Shown here piece after piece: positions 25,124 through 33,806 of a stretch of 64,000 bases of DNA. The position numbers and the translations under genes were made by a program. The notes beneath the pieces were generated by a model, which was not told where the DNA came from, made no database searches, and worked only from the letters and a program-made list of their open reading frames with translations. How positions within the stretch are numbered: position 1 is the stretch's first letter; the number at the start of each line of letters is the position of its first letter. Origin of the DNA: Protofrankia sp963555925 (GTDB lineage: Bacteria; Actinomycetota; Actinomycetes; Frankiales; Frankiaceae); the NCBI GenBank assembly GCA_963555925.1, contig CAUVXJ010000010.1:39830-103829 (forward strand), read 5' to 3'.

Positions 25124-26689
25124 TCAGCTGGCGGGCGCCGGCTCGGGGGCGGCCGTGACCACGGTTGGTTCGGGCTGCGGCGTCCGCATGTCGCGGCGGC
25201 CGGGCAGGGCGAGAGCGCCGACGGCGCCGAGCCAGCACACGCCGGCGGCGACCAGGCAGGCGATGTGCAGGCCGCTCATGAACGACGCGTTGACGTCGGT
25301 GAGGAGCTGGTGGCTCAGCGACGGCGCGGCGTCAGCTGCTGCCGTGATCGCCGCGCCGACGGAGTCGCGGGCGGCGATCGCCACGTCGTGCGGCAGCGCG
25401 GCGACGGTCGTGCCGGCCAGGTGGTGGACGTAGATCGAGGTGAACACGCTGCCGATGACGGCGACGCCGAGGGTGCCGCCGGCCTCCCGGGTGGCGTCGT
25501 TGACGGCGGACCCGACACCGGCCTTCGCCGCCGGAAGCACGCTGAGGATCGATTCGGTGGCCGGGGCGGTGGTCAGGCCCAGGCCGGTGCCCATGATGAC
25601 CATCTGCGCGGCGATCTGCAGGTAGGACTCGTAGGTTGCGGACACCGCGATCCAGGCGAATGCCGTGCCGAACAGCAGCAACCCGGTGACGACGATGATG
25701 CGGGTACCGAGCCGGCCGGCCAACTGCGCGCCGAGCACCGACCCGACCGCGATGGTGATGGCCACCGGCAGAATCCGCACGCCGGTCGAGAGGGTGCTGT
25801 AGCCGCGGATGAACTGGAAGTACTGGGTGATCAGGAAGATGAACCCGAAGAGTGCGAAGAAGGCGACGGTCACCGCGCCGCTCGCGGCTGAGAAGGCCGG
25901 CGTACGGAACAGGCTCACGTCGAGCATGGGGTCGGCGCGGCGCCGCTCGACGGTGATGAACGCGGCGGCGATGATCGCGGTGGCGGCGAAGCCGACGATC
26001 GACCATGGTGACGTCCAGCCGCGCTCCGGCGCCTCGATGATCGTGTAGACGAGCAGTCCGATGGCGGCCGACGAGGTGGCCAGACCGGGCAGGTCGAGCC
26101 GGGCTGCGTGTGGGTCCCGGGATTCGGGCACGAGCACGACGGCGAGGGTGGCCGCGACCAGCGCGACCGGGACGAGCGCGAGGAACACCCCGCCCCACCA
26201 GACGTGGGCGAGGATGAGTCCGCCGGTGACCGGACCGACGGCGACCCCGAGGCCGGTGACCGCGCCCCACACACCGATCGCCTTGGCGCGCTCGGCGCGG
26301 TCGGGGTAGGCATTGGTGATGATCGACAATGTCGTCGGGTAGATGAGTGCGGCGAACGCGCCCATGACGAAGCGCACCGCGACCAGCGTGCCGGCTCCGG
26401 TGCACAGGGCCCCGATCCCGCTGGCGATCGCGAAGCCGGTGAGCCCGCCGAGCAGCACCGGGCGGCGGCCGAACCGGTCGCCGATCGACCCGCCGGTGAG
26501 CACGAGCGCGGCGAAGGCCAGGTTGTACCCGTCGACGATCCACTGCAGGTCGCGGGTGGTCGCGCCGAGCTGTCGGGCCATGTCGGGCAGGGCGACGTTG
26601 ACGATCGTGGTGTCGAGGTTGATCGCGAACACGGCCAGGCAGACGGTCGCGAGGACCGCGAGCCGGCGGCGGGAGCTCATGGGAGGCAT
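25124..26689 (-). CDS. MFS multidrug efflux transporter, DHA2/EmrB-QacA family
   Basis: From ATG 26689, with AGGAG about 10 bases upstream, the protein has 521 residues and about 14 membrane spans, the DHA2 size. TM1 carries LAVFAINLDTTIVNVALPDMARQL with the conserved Asp, then QWIVDGYNLAFAALVLTGGSIGDRFGRRPVLLGG (motif A between TM2 and TM3) and GVWGAVTGLGVAVGPVTGGLI (motif C, antiporter). It should export drugs or metabolites by proton antiport. A divergent TetR gene starts 72 bp away and two operator-like palindromes lie between them, so the pump is probably induced by a ligand of that repressor. Confidence 0.92.
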   Translation of the reverse strand: MPPMSSRRRLAVLATVCLAVFAINLDTTIVNVALPDMARQLGATTRDLQWIVDGYNLAFAALVLTGGSIGDRFGRRPVLLGGLTGFAIASGIGALCTGAGTLVAVRFVMGAFAALIYPTTLSIITNAYPDRAERAKAIGVWGAVTGLGVAVGPVTGGLILAHVWWGGVFLALVPVALVAATLAVVLVPESRDPHAARLDLPGLATSSAAIGLLVYTIIEAPERGWTSPWSIVGFAATAIIAAAFITVERRRADPMLDVSLFRTPAFSAASGAVTVAFFALFGFIFLITQYFQFIRGYSTLSTGVRILPVAITIAVGSVLGAQLAGRLGTRIIVVTGLLLFGTAFAWIAVSATYESYLQIAAQMVIMGTGLGLTTAPATESILSVLPAAKAGVGSAVNDATREAGGTLGVAVIGSVFTSIYVHHLAGTTVAALPHDVAIAARDSVGAAITAAADAAPSLSHQLLTDVNASFMSGLHIACLVAAGVCWLGAVGALALPGRRDMRTPQPEPTVVTAAPEPAPAS

Positions 26690-26708
26690 CGGGACCACGT
26701 CTCCTGAA

Positions 26709-26723
26709 GTTGACAGTGACAAC
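26709..26723. promoter_or_regulatory. Operator-like palindrome 1
   Basis: GTTGACAGTGACAAC is a 15-bp palindrome with one mismatched pair. With the similar site at 26746-26760 it gives the consensus GTwGACAnTGwCAAC. The two sites are 37 bp apart centre to centre. They lie between the MFS and TetR genes. Confidence 0.6.
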
Positions 26724-26745
26724 ATTGACGAGCGTGCCACCTGAA

Positions 26746-26760
26746 GTAGACACTGTCAAC
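26746..26760. promoter_or_regulatory. Operator-like palindrome 2
   Basis: GTAGACACTGTCAAC is palindromic at 6 of 7 paired positions. It ends exactly at the ATG (26761) of the TetR gene, so binding there would block initiation. CTGAAGT precedes both sites. Confidence 0.6.
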
Positions 26761-27393
26761 ATGTCGGTTGCACCGTCCTCGCGCCCGTATCACCACGGCC
26801 GGTTGCGGGAGGCGCTTGTCGACGCCGGTGTCGCGTTGGCGCGGGCCGAGGGCCCCGAGGCGGTAGTCCTGCGGGCGGCGACCCGTGCCACCGGCGTCTC
26901 GAACAACGCCGCGTACCGCCACTTCGCCGATCGGGACGAGTTGCTGCGCGCCGTGTGCGAGCGGTGCATGAGCGCCCTGGCACTGCTCATGGAGAAGCGG
27001 ATCGCCGCCCCGCCGGTGGACCCCGACCCGGTAGTGGACGCGTGGGTTCGGTTCGACGCGCTCGGGCGGGCCTACGTGGAGTTCGCGACCACTGAGCCCG
27101 GCTGGTTCCGGACGGCGTTCGCCGTGCCTCGCACCACCCACTCCTTCGCGCCGGGCGAAGGAGTGGGTGCCAGCGGGCTCGGCCCGTACCAACTGCTCGG
27201 CGCCCGGCTCGACGAGCTGGTCGAGGTCGGCGCGATCCCGGCCGAACGCCGTCCCAGGGCCGAGTACGCCGCCTGGTCAGCCGTACACGGCTTGTCGACG
27301 CTGCTCAACGACGGGCCGTTGCGCGACATCCCGGCCGCTGAGCGTGATCAGGCGCTTCGGGTCGTCCTCGACCTCGTCGCCCGCGGAATCTGA
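26761..27393 (+). CDS. TetR-family repressor of the divergent efflux pump
   Basis: From ATG 26761 the protein has 210 residues. GTG 26734 is in frame and possible, but would place operator 2 inside the coding region. The N-terminus RPYHHGRLREALVDAGVALARAEGPEAVVLRAATRATGVSNNAAYRHFADRDELLRAV is a typical TetR HTH. The C-terminal part with YVEFATTEPGWFRTAF and the SAVHGLSTLL motif is of the WHG (TetR_C_33) type. There is no leader between operator and ATG, so the mRNA may be leaderless. It likely represses itself and the MFS gene. The stop codon TGA is the first unit of a 10-bp repeat array. Confidence 0.88.
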   Translation: MSVAPSSRPYHHGRLREALVDAGVALARAEGPEAVVLRAATRATGVSNNAAYRHFADRDELLRAVCERCMSALALLMEKRIAAPPVDPDPVVDAWVRFDALGRAYVEFATTEPGWFRTAFAVPRTTHSFAPGEGVGASGLGPYQLLGARLDELVEVGAIPAERRPRAEYAAWSAVHGLSTLLNDGPLRDIPAAERDQALRVVLDLVARGI

Positions 27394-27490
27394 TGGAATC
27401 CGATGGAATCCGATGGAATCCGATGGAATCCGATGGAATCCGATGGAATCCGATGGAATCCGATCGAATTCGACGGAATCCGACCGGATT
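27391..27490. repeat. 10-bp tandem repeat array, ten units
   Basis: Six perfect CGATGGAATC units preceded by one with T in first position and followed by three degenerate units. The last codons of the TetR gene (CCGCGGAATC, 27381-27390) look like a further degenerate unit. It separates convergent TetR and P450 genes. A 10-bp period keeps each unit on the same face of the helix. Confidence 0.9.
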
Positions 27491-27552
27491 ATGATCTTTG
27501 ATGGCTGGCATTTCCGGGCCGGTCAGGGCCTGTGGTGGCGGGCAGGGCTCGG

Positions 27553-28986
27553 TCAGCGTCGGCGGTGTGCGGTCATCGGCAGGCCGTCACGGGGACGCAG
27601 GGTCACCTGCGGCAGGGGGACGATCTCGACATCCGGGTCCGGCTCGAACGACCATCGGCGGGCGATCGCGGCCAATGCGAGCACTCCCTCGAAGTGGGCG
27701 AAGGTGTTGCCGATGCACTGGCGGGGACCACCGCCGAACGGGAAGTAGGAGTAGCGCGGCTGGCCGGGCGGGGCTGCGCCGACGCCGATGGTTGCGCCGA
27801 CGAGCCAGCGGGTCGGGTCGAAACGCTCCGGGTCGGGCCACCAGGTTTCGTCGCGGTGCACGACCCATTGGCTGAACAGCAACGTCGAGCCCGCGGGCAG
27901 TAGGTAGCCGCCGACCTCGCGGTCCACGGTGAGGTGACGGCCCATCGTCCAGACCGGCGGATAGAGCCGCATCGACTCGCGCAGCACGGCGTCGGTGTAG
28001 GGCAGGCGCGCGATGTCCGCCATCGTCGGCCGGCGGTCGCCCAGCACCTCGTCGAGTTCGGCGTGCATCCGGGCCGAGACCGCCCGGTCGCGTCCGAGCA
28101 GGTGGAAGGTCCAGCTCAGGGCATTCGCGGTCGTCTCGTGCCCGGCGAGAAGGATGGTGAGGGCCTCGTCGCGCACTTCCTCGTCGGCCATGCCCACGCC
28201 GGTGTCGGCGTCCCGGGTGGACAGCAGCAGCGACAGCAGGTCGTCGCTGTCTGCGCCAGCGGTGCGGCGGCGCTCGATCAGCGTATAGACGACCCGGTCG
28301 AGTGCTGCGCGGGCATCGCGCCGGCGTCGGGCTGTGGGCAGGGGAAGCCGCTCGAGCATCTCGAACCCGGGCAACCGGGCCCGTCCGGCAGCGGCCATGT
28401 TCTCGGTCAACGCCGTGCGGACGACCTCGATGACCTCGCTGTCGAGGTCGACGTCGAACAGGGTGCGGGCTACGATCGCGAGCGTCATCTCGGTCATCTC
28501 GGCGTGGACGTCGAGGTGCTGGCCGTGGCCCCAGGTGTCAGCGGTGGCGTCGGCGATCGCGGCGAATGTCTCGCTGTAGCTGGCGATGCGCTGGTGGTGG
28601 AACAACGGCTGCATGAGTCGGCGCTGCCGGCGGTGGACGTCGCCCGTGCTGGTCAACAACCCCTGGCCGAGCAGCAGTGTGAGTGGCTGGACGACCGTCT
28701 CCCTGGAACCGAGGCCGCGCCGGACGGCGCCCTTGGCGTGCGTCCGGTTCGACCCGACGAGCCCGTCGCCGATCGCGGCCGGGTCGGCGACGAGGAACGC
28801 CGACATCGGCCGGGAGGCAATGCGGACGACCGGTCCGTAGGTGCGACGCAGCCGGGTGAGACCTGCCAGCGGGTCGGAGCGCAGCATCCGTACCGATGCG
28901 AGCGGTCCGCCTCCCGGCCCGGGCACCTGGTCGGCACCTTTCGGTGCCGCGTTCGGCGTGTGCGCGAGCGTGGGTGTGACGGTCAT
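27553..28986 (-). CDS. Cytochrome P450
   Basis: I place the start at ATG 28986, with GGAGG 7 bases upstream, giving 477 residues; the much longer open frame upstream is not coding. The I-helix reads EALTILLAGHETTANALSW (AGHETT oxygen-activation motif), the K-helix VLRESMRLYPP (ExxR), and the heme loop FPFGGGPRQCIGNTFA with the Cys ligand near residue 422. The length and the AGHETT form fit the CYP102/CYP4-like actinobacterial group. No ferredoxin gene is adjacent. Substrate unknown; fatty acids or terpenoids are common in this group. Confidence 0.92.
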   Translation of the reverse strand: MTVTPTLAHTPNAAPKGADQVPGPGGGPLASVRMLRSDPLAGLTRLRRTYGPVVRIASRPMSAFLVADPAAIGDGLVGSNRTHAKGAVRRGLGSRETVVQPLTLLLGQGLLTSTGDVHRRQRRLMQPLFHHQRIASYSETFAAIADATADTWGHGQHLDVHAEMTEMTLAIVARTLFDVDLDSEVIEVVRTALTENMAAAGRARLPGFEMLERLPLPTARRRRDARAALDRVVYTLIERRRTAGADSDDLLSLLLSTRDADTGVGMADEEVRDEALTILLAGHETTANALSWTFHLLGRDRAVSARMHAELDEVLGDRRPTMADIARLPYTDAVLRESMRLYPPVWTMGRHLTVDREVGGYLLPAGSTLLFSQWVVHRDETWWPDPERFDPTRWLVGATIGVGAAPPGQPRYSYFPFGGGPRQCIGNTFAHFEGVLALAAIARRWSFEPDPDVEIVPLPQVTLRPRDGLPMTAHRRR

Positions 28987-29428
28987 CGAAACCTCCTCCG
29001 GTGATCGAGCGACGGGGCCGCGCCGGCGCGTGCAGCTCCACCGGGTACGCCGCCATGGGACAAGGAGACAGCGCGAACATACGAATCCCGTGTGAGCGCC
29101 TTGGGAGTCGAGTCTGGAAAACTCCGCCGCCCCGATGCGGACCGCGCTGATCGAGTCGGCGAACGGCCTGCCGAACCAGCGGGTGAAGGCGGTCACCTGG
29201 GACCAGGGGACGGAGCCCAATGCCATGTAGAAGAACATGATCGTGCTGGTGGGGCGTTGGCGGTGGAGGGCCGACCCTTGGTTTCGGCCCCTGTCGGCGT
29301 CCACTTGAAGGACGTTCTGCGCGTTCTGAATGTTAGCGACGTAGACCCGCGAACTGCAGGAGCGGAAGCCGGTGCTGGCGGGCACTCCCGTACACGGGGA
29401 TATGCACCTCTACTCCGGACCCTTCGTG
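28987..29428. other. Intergenic region with a protease gene remnant
   Basis: Apart from the protease fragment described at 29285-29394, no gene is supported here. The 190 bp to its left (29095-29284) are open in several frames but match nothing I know. Confidence 0.5.
29285..29394 (-). pseudogene. C-terminal fragment of an S1 serine protease
   Basis: On minus this reads CTGVPASTGFRSCSSRVYVA then NIQNAQNVLQVDADRG. The protease at 38266-39891 ends in CTGVPASATRSCSWRVYFA and NIQNAQNVLRADVNTG, so the two are clearly related. Only the last 36 codons remain here; the catalytic part is missing on the right and there is no stop at the expected place. It is the tail of a deleted paralogue. Confidence 0.75.
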
Positions 29429-30460
29429 TTACGTTACTTTCGCCTTCGGTGCCGCGCGGGCAAAGTTCGCGATGTGCTCCCACAGCTGTTCGCGTGTCCG
29501 GGCGAAGTTGTGCATGTGAGCCATACGCGGAACGACCACGACTGAGATGTTCGACGATGACCGGTAGGCGGACGGTTCCGCCCAGGGATCGGGGATGACG
29601 TCTCGCTCTCCGCTCGCAATGAGCACGGGTACGTCAATGGCTGCCGCCTCGGCGCTGACCGCACCATCGGTCATCATGGTTATCGCACAGGGCGGCACGG
29701 TCGCGCTTCCCCACGGCGTCCTGTCGTCGCCGCGAACGACACCTGAGAAGGGACGATAGGTGGAGAGGTCGGCTTCCATCAGCTCCGGCTGCTCGTCCGG
29801 CCAATGGAAGCAGAACCGGAACTGGTCCTCGTCCGGGGCCACGACGCCGAGAAACTGGTCGGCGATCGGATGTAGGTCGCTGCCGCGGCGCGGCAGGGGA
29901 TAGGTGATTCGACTGCCGTCGGGCGCGGGGAAATTGGTGTAGATACCGCTCCAGCCGAGAAAGGCCACGCCGTCAAAGGTGCGGTGGTTGGCCTGCTGAA
30001 TGGTGAGCAGGCAGCCGCCCATCGATTGACCCATTCCCACGATCTTCGTGACGTCGATCGGCGAGACCTCCGACGCGAGCGAGCCGGCGCCAAGCCTCGC
30101 GACGACGTGCTCGACGGTGGCATGGTTGGCCATCGCGAGGTTCTCACAGGTCAGCGCCAGGGGATCGTCGGGTCTGCTGCTGTCGCCGACAAACAAGTGG
30201 TCACAGGCCACGAAGACGAAACCGGCGGCGGTGTGATATTCAGCCTGACTGTAGCCGGGAATCGTACGGACGTCGTAATATTTACGGCCGAATCCGCCTC
30301 CCGGGAACCCGAACAATACGGTCATCGGACCGCACGGCTGATCGGGTAAGTACACGGTGGTGGCCGTCCACAGTTCTCCAGGCAGGTCCGTCCGCCCGGT
30401 CACGTCCACGTTTACGTTATACGCGCGCATCAGTCTCCGTCTGTCATCCTGGGAGGTCAT
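29429..30460 (-). CDS. Alpha/beta hydrolase
   Basis: From ATG 30460 the protein has 343 residues; a longer frame runs to 30619 but its first 53 residues are low-complexity. GPMTVLFGFPGGGFGRKYYD gives the oxyanion strand, VGMGQSMGGCLLTIQQANH the nucleophile elbow G-Q-S-M-G, VPVLIASGERDVIPDPWA the acid region with Asp, and VPRMAHMHNFA the catalytic His. Esterase or lactonase activity is likely. It diverges from a LysR gene 308 bp away, which may control it. Confidence 0.75.
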   Translation of the reverse strand: MTSQDDRRRLMRAYNVNVDVTGRTDLPGELWTATTVYLPDQPCGPMTVLFGFPGGGFGRKYYDVRTIPGYSQAEYHTAAGFVFVACDHLFVGDSSRPDDPLALTCENLAMANHATVEHVVARLGAGSLASEVSPIDVTKIVGMGQSMGGCLLTIQQANHRTFDGVAFLGWSGIYTNFPAPDGSRITYPLPRRGSDLHPIADQFLGVVAPDEDQFRFCFHWPDEQPELMEADLSTYRPFSGVVRGDDRTPWGSATVPPCAITMMTDGAVSAEAAAIDVPVLIASGERDVIPDPWAEPSAYRSSSNISVVVVPRMAHMHNFARTREQLWEHIANFARAAPKAKVT

Positions 30461-30768
30461 TTCGCGACCCCCACCCGGCTCCGGTCCGTCGCGTGCACCC
30501 GATGCCTCCCGGCCGGCGGCCGGCCCGGCGAGAGGTCGATGAACGGGCCGCCAACCCCCGGCGGGTTCCGGTTCGTTGCTGTTGACGATGAAAGTATTGG
30601 CCGGGGCGGGAGCGGTCAATTACCTATGCGTCTCACGCATCAGTCGGGGATCGTCCTTGTCGTTTGATCCGGCTCGCCACCGCGACCGGGCGGCTGCACA
30701 TTCCGTGGCTGACCCGGCTCGCCTGGTGTCAACGGCGACGGTTGCCGGTGCGCCGCTAGAGTCTGCGT
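30461..30768. other. Divergent intergenic region, hydrolase/LysR
   Basis: No gene is seen. The region should hold the promoters of the divergent hydrolase and LysR genes. I could not pick out a convincing T-N11-A LysR box. Confidence 0.5.
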
Positions 30769-31716
30769 GTGGATCTGAAGCTGCTCGAGCACTTCGCGGC
30801 TGTCGCCGAAGAGCTCAGCTTCACCCGCGCGGCGGCAAAGCTCCACCTCAGCCAGCCGGCGCTCAGCCGGTCCGTGCGGGCATTGGAGGACTCGCTGGGA
30901 TGCAGCCTGTTCGTCCGCAACACTCGGCAGGTCACCCTGACACCGGCGGGCCAGGCTCTGCGTGCGGAGCTACCCGCGCTTGTGGACCACGTGACTGCTT
31001 CACTGGATCGGGTCCGCAGCACCGGCCGCAGCGGCAGCGGCAGCCGCCGCCAGCTTGTGGTCGGAGCGAGCCCCAACTACTACTGCCCGGCGGCGCGCCA
31101 CCTACTACAACTGTTCAGCGACCACTTTCCTGACATCGAGCTCACACTGCGCGCCATCCCCTGGTGGGGGGAGAGTAGTTCCCTGCGCAAGGGGACCGTC
31201 GACGCGACCTTCGCACTTCTCCCCAACATCCTTTCCGACGCCGCCGATCTCAGCTACGTGCCGCTGCAGGCTCAGCCAAGGGTGTTCTGCCTTCCAACCA
31301 CTCACAAGGAGGCCCACCGGCGCTACTTGTCGCTGAACGATGTGGTGGCCGAACCGCTGGTCTACAGCGCCTACGCCCCACCGTCGGTCGCCGCGTTCTG
31401 GACCGTCTCGCCACGCCCGGACGGTTCGGAGCCAAAGGTGATCGCTCGCTGCGAGACGCCGACTGATTTTCTGCGAGAGGTAGCCGATGGCAGGGGCATC
31501 GGGATACTTCCGGCGAGTTCGGCTGCGCTTTTTCCTCATCCCGGAGTTGTCTACGCCCAGGCGGTCGACCTTCCGCCGGCCGGCGTGTGTATCGCGATGC
31601 TTCAGATCAGGGCGCGGCGACCTGAACTGGTCGATCTCAGGGTGACGGCCGAGAAGGTAGCCGCAACCACCAGCTGCCGGGTGTGGCCGGATTCCTCCGT
31701 GCACCGTCTTCGGTAG
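30769..31716 (+). CDS. LysR-family transcriptional regulator
   Basis: The 315-residue protein starts at GTG 30769. The N-terminal winged HTH is clear: MDLKLLEHFAAVAEELSFTRAAAKLHLSQPALSRSVRALEDSLGCSLFVRNTRQVTLTPAG. The ligand-binding domain follows from LVVGASPNYYCPAARHLLQLFSDHFPDIELTL. The body length is normal. It probably regulates the divergent hydrolase; the ligand is unknown. Confidence 0.9.
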   Translation: MDLKLLEHFAAVAEELSFTRAAAKLHLSQPALSRSVRALEDSLGCSLFVRNTRQVTLTPAGQALRAELPALVDHVTASLDRVRSTGRSGSGSRRQLVVGASPNYYCPAARHLLQLFSDHFPDIELTLRAIPWWGESSSLRKGTVDATFALLPNILSDAADLSYVPLQAQPRVFCLPTTHKEAHRRYLSLNDVVAEPLVYSAYAPPSVAAFWTVSPRPDGSEPKVIARCETPTDFLREVADGRGIGILPASSAALFPHPGVVYAQAVDLPPAGVCIAMLQIRARRPELVDLRVTAEKVAATTSCRVWPDSSVHRLR

Positions 31717-31867
31717 TCCAGACGAAACGGGACCGGAGCGGCCTCCACAGACGTCGATCTCTCCTGCGAGCGGTTGCGGGGCTCTGGGCTGCCTCGACCA
31801 GCGCTCGCTCGGCAGCGCGCTCCGAACATCCCTCACGAGAAGGCACTCGTAGTGTGAGGATGGTCGC

Positions 31868-33760
31868 ATGGGCGCATACGGCGATGTGTATCGGCGGAGT
31901 CTGGCCGACCCGGCCGGGAGCTGGGGCGCGGCCGCCGAGGCAGTCGACTGGGTACGGGCGCCGCGGCGCATCCTGGCCGACGACGCGGCGCCGATGTACC
32001 GGTGGTTCCCGGACGCCGAACTCAACACCTGCGCGAACGCCCTCGACCGGCATGTGGCGGCGGGCCGGGGCGACGCCATCGCGTTGATCTACGATTCGCC
32101 GGTCACCGGGGTGGTGGCCCGATTCACCTACGCCGAGCTCCTCGACGAGGTGGCGCGGGCCGCCGGGGCGCTGGCCGGCCTCGGCGTCGGCCGCGGCGAC
32201 CGGGTCATCGTCTACCTGCCGATGATCCCGGAGGCGGTGGTGACGATGCTCGCCTGCGCCCGGCTCGGGGCCGTCCACTCGGTGGTGTTCGGCGGGTTCG
32301 CGCCCGCGGAGCTCGCCACCCGCGTCGACGACGCCCGCCCGACGGTCATCGTCAGCGCGTCCTGCGGGATCGAGCCCACCCGGCTCGTCCCGTACAAGCC
32401 GATGCTCGATGCGGCGCTGGAACTGGCGACCCACGCCCCGGCGCACTGTGTGATCGTGCAACGGGACCAGCAGCGCTGCGAGCTGGTGGCCGGGCGTGAC
32501 CTCGAGTGGGCGCCGCTGGTCGCCGCGGCGCGGCCGACCGCTGCGGTACCGGTTGCCGCGACCGACCCGCTCTACATCCTCTACACCTCGGGCACCACCG
32601 GTCGACCCAAGGGAATCGTCCGCGACAACGGTGGGCACGCGGTGGCGATGACCTGGTCGATGCGCCACATCTTCGACATCGGCCCAGGCGACGTGATGTG
32701 GGCGGCGTCCGACATCGGCTGGGCCGTCGGCCATTCGTACACCGTCTACGGGCCGTTGCTGGCCGGCGCCGCGACGGTCCTGTACGAGGGCAAGCCGGTC
32801 GGCACCCCGGACGCCGGCGCGTTCTGGCGGGTCGTCGCCGAGCACGGGGTGGACGTGCTGTTCACCGCGCCCACCGCGATCCGGGCGATCAAGAAAGAGG
32901 ATCCGGGCTGCGAGCTGCTGGCCACGCACGACACATCCGGTCTGCGGGCGTTGTTCCTCGCCGGCGAGCGGCTGGACCCGGCCACCTTCAGCTGGGCGTC
33001 CGACGCCCTCGGCGTGCCGGTCATCGACAACTGGTGGCAGACCGAGACCGGCTGGCCGATCTGCGCGAACCCGATCGGCCTGGAGCGGTTGCCGGTGAAG
33101 GCCGGCTCGCCGTCGGTGCCGATGCCCGGATACGACGTGCGGGTCCTCGACCCCGCCGGGGTGGAGGTGCCGGCCGGCACGGAGGGCGCGATCTGCATCC
33201 GACTGCCGCTGCCGCCGGGAACGTCGCCGACCCTCTGGCCGGACGACGACGAACGGTACGTGGCCTCCTACCTGTCCGCGTTCGACGGCTACTACCTGAC
33301 CGGGGACGGTGGGTACGTCGATGCCGACGGCTATCTGTACGTGCTGGGTCGCACCGACGACGTCATCAACGTGGCCGGGCACCGGCTGTCCACCGGCGCG
33401 ATGGAGGCGGTGCTCGCCGCCCACCCGGCGGTCGCCGAATGCGCGGTCGTCGGGGTTGCCGACTCCTTCAAGGGGCAGGTGCCGCGCGGTCTCGTCGTGG
33501 TGAAGAGCGGAGCGGAGATCACCCCGGCGGTGCTCGCCGCCGAACTGGTCGCCCTGGTCCGGTCGGAGATCGGCCCGGTCGCCGCGTTCAAGCAGGTGGA
33601 CGTCGTCGCGGCGCTGCCGAAGACCCGATCCGGAAAGATCCTCCGCCGGACCATGCGCGAGATCGCCGACGGTCGGGCGCCCGCCGTACCGTCGACCATC
33701 GAGGACGCCGCCGTGCTGGACGCCCTGCGTCCCGTCCTGCGGGCGCGGGATGGTGGTTGA
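31868..33760 (+). CDS. prpE: Propionyl-CoA/acetyl-CoA synthetase-like acyl-CoA ligase
   Basis: The 630-residue protein has the PrpE length and order. The N-terminal ACS-type domain MGAYGDVYRRSLADPAGSWGAAAEAVDW leads to the AMP-binding core with YTSGTTGRPKGIVRDNGGHAVAM (about 239), DNWWQTETGWPICANPIG (A5-like region) and GYYLTGDGGYVDADGYLYVLGRTDDVINVAGHRLSTGAMEAVL. Lys of PKTRSGKILRR (about 590) is the acylation-controlled catalytic Lys. It should make propionyl-CoA or acetyl-CoA from the acid, ATP and CoA. It stands alone with no methylcitrate genes nearby. Confidence 0.88.
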   Translation: MGAYGDVYRRSLADPAGSWGAAAEAVDWVRAPRRILADDAAPMYRWFPDAELNTCANALDRHVAAGRGDAIALIYDSPVTGVVARFTYAELLDEVARAAGALAGLGVGRGDRVIVYLPMIPEAVVTMLACARLGAVHSVVFGGFAPAELATRVDDARPTVIVSASCGIEPTRLVPYKPMLDAALELATHAPAHCVIVQRDQQRCELVAGRDLEWAPLVAAARPTAAVPVAATDPLYILYTSGTTGRPKGIVRDNGGHAVAMTWSMRHIFDIGPGDVMWAASDIGWAVGHSYTVYGPLLAGAATVLYEGKPVGTPDAGAFWRVVAEHGVDVLFTAPTAIRAIKKEDPGCELLATHDTSGLRALFLAGERLDPATFSWASDALGVPVIDNWWQTETGWPICANPIGLERLPVKAGSPSVPMPGYDVRVLDPAGVEVPAGTEGAICIRLPLPPGTSPTLWPDDDERYVASYLSAFDGYYLTGDGGYVDADGYLYVLGRTDDVINVAGHRLSTGAMEAVLAAHPAVAECAVVGVADSFKGQVPRGLVVVKSGAEITPAVLAAELVALVRSEIGPVAAFKQVDVVAALPKTRSGKILRRTMREIADGRAPAVPSTIEDAAVLDALRPVLRARDGG

Positions 33761-33806
33761 CCATTCGTCCCGATCGCGGCGTGGGCCACCCGCCGGTGAT
33801 GATGTG

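Noticed and set aside
27391..27490. Decamer array as a CRISPR or plasmid iteron origin
   Set aside because: No spacers, and no replication gene or AT-rich unwinding region nearby.
29095..29284. Transposase fragment left of the protease tail
   Set aside because: Translation in all frames shows no known transposase motif.
31789..31830. Third copy of the tRNA-flanking repeat (GGGCTCTGGGCTGCCTCGAC)
   Set aside because: Only the flanking part resembles it; the T-arm sequence is absent, so the match may be chance.
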